Of a DNA stretch of 64,000 bases, positions 60,416-64,000 are shown in pieces; position 1 is the stretch's first letter, and each line of letters starts with the position of its first letter. The stretch is from NCBI GenBank assembly GCA_046732255.1, contig JBKPMR010000081.1, positions 12,897 to 76,896 on the forward strand, in the 5' to 3' direction. The DNA is from DATBLE01 sp046732255. GTDB lineage: Bacteria > Actinomycetota > Thermoleophilia > Gaiellales > Gaiellaceae. A program made the translations under genes and the position numbers. Under the pieces are notes generated by a model. It was given only the letters and a program-made list of their open reading frames with translations, was not told where the DNA came from and searched no databases.

Positions 60416-60984
60416 GACTCGACCTTTACGCAGACGACCTCGGCGAAGAGCTGCCAGTTTCCGCCGAAGGAGCCTGACGTCTCGGCGGCGACCGCCGACC
60501 ACGAGAAGAGGTCGGCGGTGGGCGTCGACCGGACGAGCGCCGGGCCGCCGTTGCCCAAGGCGCCGCTGATCCACGCGCCGCCGCCGACGAGCTTCTTACC
60601 GGGCGAGCAGGAGGCGTGGATGTTCTTGACCGCGCTCGAATCGAGCCCCGTCTCTCCCTGGCGGATCTCGAGGCCGCTCGTCGCCGGCGGACCGGCCTCG
60701 CCCCTCTCTCCCTTGTCTCCCTTGTCGCCCTTCGGGCCCTGGGCGCCGACCGAGCCGGCCGGTCCGGCCGGGAGCTGCCCGGCCTTGAAGTCGGCCGGAA
60801 TCAGCGAGCCGTTCTTCACCTTCAGCGAGGTGACAGCGTCCTTCCTGAGCTGGACCGGCCCGACGCTGCCCGCCGGCAGCTTGAGCGCCGCATAGCCCGT
60901 GCCGCCGAGCGAGATTGCCAGCGCGACCAGCGCGACCACCAGCGCCGGTGAGGGCCGAAGCCAGGTGCGTGATCCCCGTGCCAC
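60412..60984 (-). CDS. Short secreted collagen-like protein
   Basis: The 190-residue protein has a signal or anchor (ALVVALVALAISLGGTGYAA, 14-33), the stretch LPAGSVGPVQLRKDAVTS, then a Gly-X-Y collagen segment (GPAGSVGAQGPKGDKGDKGERGEAGPP, about 74-100), and a C-terminal beta domain with a Cys pair. Proteins with this exact architecture are abundant in Thermoleophilia genomes. The ribosome binding site GGGAGG precedes the GTG. It is the first gene of the secreted set 60984-58489. Confidence 0.83.
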   Translation of the reverse strand: MARGSRTWLRPSPALVVALVALAISLGGTGYAALKLPAGSVGPVQLRKDAVTSLKVKNGSLIPADFKAGQLPAGPAGSVGAQGPKGDKGDKGERGEAGPPATSGLEIRQGETGLDSSAVKNIHASCSPGKKLVGGGAWISGALGNGGPALVRSTPTADLFSWSAVAAETSGSFGGNWQLFAEVVCVKVES

Positions 60985-61063
60985 GTTCTGCCTCCCTTCG
61001 GTGAACGCGGCGATCGTCGCCGAAGCCCCTTCCGGCGACCTTCAGGCCGGCTTCAAGCGACGT

Positions 61064-64000
61064 TCAGGCGGGTCGGCCGCTGAACGGGACCGACTCGACG
61101 CCGATCTCGTCCATTCGGGCGCAGTACGTGCGGAAGCAGCGGCGGGCCTCGCCGTGCCGGCCCGCCGACGAGAGCGCGCGAACGAGCCCGAGGTGTGCGG
61201 ACTCGTCATACGGGTCGCGCTCCAGCACCCGCCGGAAGAACCGCGCCGCCGCGTCGGTGTCGCTGCGCTCCGCCGCACCCTCGGCAAGCGTGCGGGCGAC
61301 CTCGACGTACGTCGCGCGAACCTCCTCGCGAAGGCCGATCGCCCAGTCCTCGTAGGCGTCCTCCTCGAGGAAATCGCCGGTGTACGCCGCTTCCGCCTCG
61401 GCAAGGCGCCCTGCCGTTGCCAGCGCAAGGAACCGCTCGACGTCGACCGGGACGTTCTCGGCCTGCAGCCAGACGGCGCCCGCATCGGCGGCGACGAAGT
61501 GGTCCGGCTCGAACCGCTTCTCGGGATCGAGCACCGAGCGGACGGTGCTGAGCAGGACCGAGAGCCGGCTCCCCAGCGGCCCCGGCGGCTGGTCCGGCCA
61601 GAGCGCCTCCATCAGGTAGTCGCGCGGCGCCGGCCGCCCTCGGCGGGCGATCAGGATCTTGAGCAGGTCTCGCGCCTTCCTCGACTGCCACGCCTCGAGC
61701 GAGATCGGCTCGCCGGCGCGCACCACGCGGAAGCGGCCCAGCGTCTGCACGGCGAGCGGTGGGGCGGCGGCCGGGGGCAGGATGCGCGCGAGCTGGGCCC
61801 GGTAGCCGCGGGCACCGAGCGCAGTGAGCCGCTCCTCCGCAGCGCGGACTCGCTCGGCCTCGTCGCGGATCAGGCCCGCGACGAGCTCGACCTGGGCTTC
61901 GCGGATGACGCTGCCGAGCTCGCGCCAGATCGTCGCCGCTTCCTCCAGCCACCGGGTCTCCGCGGCGGGGTGCGGGGCGGCCAGCGTGCCGAGCTCGAGC
62001 GCCTCGGCGAGGCCGGCGCGATCACGGCGGCCGCGGGCCGCGGACGCCGCCTCGGCTCCACGCTCGGCCGCGAGCTCACGGTCGCCGCGCGCGAGCGCCA
62101 CCCAGCCGGCGGCGAGCAGGGCGTGCACCTGGGCCATCCCGTACTCGAGCTCGCACGCGCGCAGGGCGAACCGCTCCGCCTCGGCAGGCTCGTCGACGGC
62201 GAGCAGTCGCGCGAGCCCGGCCAGAGCCGGGCAGAGACCCTGCAGATCGCCCGCGGCCTCGGCCTGGGCGATCGCCTCCTCGAAGGCGGCGCGGGCGAGC
62301 GCGGACTCGCCGCGCTCCCGGTGGATCTCGCCCAGGTTCCGGAGCGGGTAGGCGACCATCCGCGACCCGAGACGCTGGTACAGCTCCCGAGCCTGCTCGA
62401 GGTCGGCGAACGCCTCTTCCAGCCGACCGAGCCGGCGCCGCGCATCCCCGCGGTTGGTCAACGCGAGCGCCTTGAACGACGCGAAGCCCGCGAGATCCGC
62501 CAGCCTGACGCCGAGGTCGAGCTCGACGATCGCCTCCTCGTAGGCGCCTTCCTCGAGGTGGCGCGATCCGCGGTTGGCGCGGATGCGGATCAGCTGGAGG
62601 ACGTCGCCGGCCTGCTCGGCGTGGTCGAGCGCCCGGAGGTAGTGCGCGTCGTTCGCGTTGCGGTCGCCGTCGAGTGCGGCAAGCATGGCGAGCACCGTGT
62701 GGGCCGCCGCCAGGGCCTGCGGGTCGGCGAGGTCGGACGCGAGCTCGAAGGCGCGTCCCGCACCCTCGCGGGCCTCGTCGGCCTCGCCTCGCAGCCAGTG
62801 GGCGCTCGCCCGCCACGCGAGCAGGAGGGCGACGTCGCGCGGGTCGCCCGCGTCGAGTGCCGCACGTTCGTAGAGCTCGAACGCTTCGGCCAGCCGGCCG
62901 CGCAGCTGGTGGATCAGCGCCATCCGCCAGGCGAGGGCCGGCGCGAGTCGGTCCGTATCGCCCGCCGCGCGCTCGAAGCGACGGAGAGCGCCGTCCCAGT
63001 CGCCCTTCACCTGGAGTGCCTCGCCGGCGAGCTGCTCGATGCGCTCGTCGCGCAGATCGGACGGGAGGAGCTCGGCGGCAGTGATCACCGCGTCGACCGC
63101 TCCGCGGCCGAGCAGGGTCTGACCCTGCCTGACGAGCAGGCGGGCGGCGGCTGCGTGATCGCCGATTGCCGCCAGCGTCCTGAGCGCCTCCTCGACGCGG
63201 CCGTTCGCCTCGAGCCACCGGGACGCGACACGGTGAACGCGGCGTCGTTCCGCCTCTGGGAGCGGCAGCTGGGCGAGCGCGTAGTCGCGCACCGGTGCTC
63301 CGAGCGAGAACCAGCCTGCCGGCTGCCCGTAGAGCTCCACGAAGAGTCCACGGCGCGCCAGCGAATGGATGATCTCGCCGGCTCCCTCGAGCCCGAGCGC
63401 CTCGCAGAGCTCTGCCGTGAACCGCTCCAGCGGCGCCAGCGTGCTCACGAGCCTCGTCACTTCGGGGGGCTCGTTGGTGAACACCTCGGCGGCCAGGTAG
63501 GCGAAGAGCGGTCCGCCCGGGCGGCGGATCCGGTCGAGCGCCGCTGCGCGGGCGGAGGAGGGGACGTCCCGAAGCGCCTCGGCCGCGAGGCGGACCGCGG
63601 CCGCCCAACCTCCGGTCGCACGATGGACCGCCTCGACGGTGTCCTCGTCGTCGAGCCCCGAGAGCTCCAGGAGCAGGGCGGCCGTCTCGCCCTGGGTGAA
63701 CGCGAGATCGGACCCGCCGAGCTCGAGCACCTGGCCCTGGCCCCGCAGCCGGTCGACGGCAAACGACGGCTCGAGGCGCGAGGCCAGGACGACGTGCAGG
63801 CGCGGAGGCGCTCCCCGGCAGATGGCGTCCACGAGACGGACGGCGGCAGGCCCCTCCGCCGCCTCCTGGAAATCGTCGATCACGAGCACGAGGTCGCGAC
63901 GCAGCTGGTCCTGGAGGCCCTGGCAGATCGCGGCCGCGCAGGCCTGCGCGCGCTCGAGCTCGTCCGCTGCGGCGTCCGGCCCGCGCGCGCCCGCCAGCAC
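61064..64000 (-). CDS. SARP/BTAD-type large transcriptional regulator, truncated by window edge
   Basis: At least 978 residues are visible; the 5' end lies beyond position 64000. Order from the N-terminal side: part of a STAND/MalT-like ATPase domain (LVLVIDDFQEA, then HVVLASR), a winged linker, a long TPR array (about residues 250-690), and a C-terminal BTAD module (about 750-978): a winged helix (LAVQTLGRFRVVRAGEP... WQSRKARDLLKILIARRGR... EALWPDQ) plus the bacterial transcriptional activation TPR domain (VPVDVERFLALA... YDESAHLGLVRAL). The DNA-binding domain is C-terminal, unlike typical SARPs. It probably controls secondary or secreted functions. Confidence 0.88.
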   Translation of the reverse strand: MLAGARGPDAAADELERAQACAAAICQGLQDQLRRDLVLVIDDFQEAAEGPAAVRLVDAICRGAPPRLHVVLASRLEPSFAVDRLRGQGQVLELGGSDLAFTQGETAALLLELSGLDDEDTVEAVHRATGGWAAAVRLAAEALRDVPSSARAAALDRIRRPGGPLFAYLAAEVFTNEPPEVTRLVSTLAPLERFTAELCEALGLEGAGEIIHSLARRGLFVELYGQPAGWFSLGAPVRDYALAQLPLPEAERRRVHRVASRWLEANGRVEEALRTLAAIGDHAAAARLLVRQGQTLLGRGAVDAVITAAELLPSDLRDERIEQLAGEALQVKGDWDGALRRFERAAGDTDRLAPALAWRMALIHQLRGRLAEAFELYERAALDAGDPRDVALLLAWRASAHWLRGEADEAREGAGRAFELASDLADPQALAAAHTVLAMLAALDGDRNANDAHYLRALDHAEQAGDVLQLIRIRANRGSRHLEEGAYEEAIVELDLGVRLADLAGFASFKALALTNRGDARRRLGRLEEAFADLEQARELYQRLGSRMVAYPLRNLGEIHRERGESALARAAFEEAIAQAEAAGDLQGLCPALAGLARLLAVDEPAEAERFALRACELEYGMAQVHALLAAGWVALARGDRELAAERGAEAASAARGRRDRAGLAEALELGTLAAPHPAAETRWLEEAATIWRELGSVIREAQVELVAGLIRDEAERVRAAEERLTALGARGYRAQLARILPPAAAPPLAVQTLGRFRVVRAGEPISLEAWQSRKARDLLKILIARRGRPAPRDYLMEALWPDQPPGPLGSRLSVLLSTVRSVLDPEKRFEPDHFVAADAGAVWLQAENVPVDVERFLALATAGRLAEAEAAYTGDFLEEDAYEDWAIGLREEVRATYVEVARTLAEGAAERSDTDAAARFFRRVLERDPYDESAHLGLVRALSSAGRHGEARRCFRTYCARMDEIGVESVPFSGRPA

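Overview
The window is 64 kb of very GC-rich chromosomal DNA, dense with genes, in which GTG starts and 1-4 base stop/start overlaps (GTGA, ATGA, TGATG, TAGTG) are the rule. Gene content points to an actinobacterium of the deep Thermoleophilia/Gaiellales-Solirubrobacterales type: a NucS mismatch endonuclease, Tat/Sec sugar-binding proteins, a SARP/BTAD-MalT type regulator, and a short secreted collagen-like protein of the kind that is abundant in those genomes. The assignment is an inference from families, not from a marker-gene comparison. No tRNA, rRNA, CRISPR array, prophage or intact transposase was found, and no stretch over 300 bases lacks a gene.

Layout. 0-1 kb: AraC-type regulator and a VOC protein. 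1-6.5 kb (minus): a translation/envelope operon prfA-prmC-tsaC-glyA-upp-wecA-like. 6.6-11.2 kb: a divergent sugar ABC transporter (binding protein and two permeases on minus, ATPase on plus). 11.2-11.9 kb: OsmC-like protein and a 60-bp tandem repeat. 11.9-15.6 kb (minus): cupredoxin-PQQ-type sugar dehydrogenase, threonine dehydratase-like enzyme, rpmE and yqhQ/DUF1385. 15.7-18.9 kb: two-component system and two small secreted or anchored proteins. 19-36.2 kb: a short-chain acyl-CoA catabolism district (etfB-etfA-ETF:quinone oxidoreductase, enoyl-CoA hydratase, B12-dependent acyl-CoA mutase in two subunits, cobalamin adenosyltransferase, acyl-CoA dehydrogenase, hydroxyacyl-CoA dehydrogenase, thiolase), interspersed with an M23 peptidase, a metallo-hydrolase, a paralogous pair of membrane-anchored proteins, a flippase and an HTH/nucleotidyltransferase pair. 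36.2-44.9 kb (plus): a trp operon with a Trp-rich leader peptide, trpE-G-D-CF-B-A, continuing into a metallo-hydrolase, a methyltransferase and a true nitrilase. 45-47.2 kb: nitroreductase, secreted HNH-like protein, ROK repressor. 47.3-55.1 kb: a second sugar ABC system with a GH4 glycosidase, a BadF-type sugar kinase and a PLP enzyme for D-amino acids. 55.1-61 kb: TetR regulator with a two-site operator, nucS, and a set of secreted proteins. 61 kb to the end: a large BTAD regulator cut by the window edge.

How it works together. The acyl-CoA district reads as a route from isobutyryl-CoA through butyryl-CoA, crotonyl-CoA and acetoacetyl-CoA to acetyl-CoA, with electrons passed by ETF to the quinone pool. 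The mutase large subunit carries the Phe/Gln pair typical of isobutyryl-CoA mutase rather than the Tyr/Arg pair of methylmalonyl-CoA mutase. The trp operon appears to be controlled by leader-peptide attenuation. The second sugar cluster looks like uptake and processing of an amino sugar or phosphorylated glycoside under a ROK repressor. Between genes there are at least two families of dispersed palindromic elements, a duplicated gene end, and a strong TetR-governed promoter that no longer has an obvious gene to drive.
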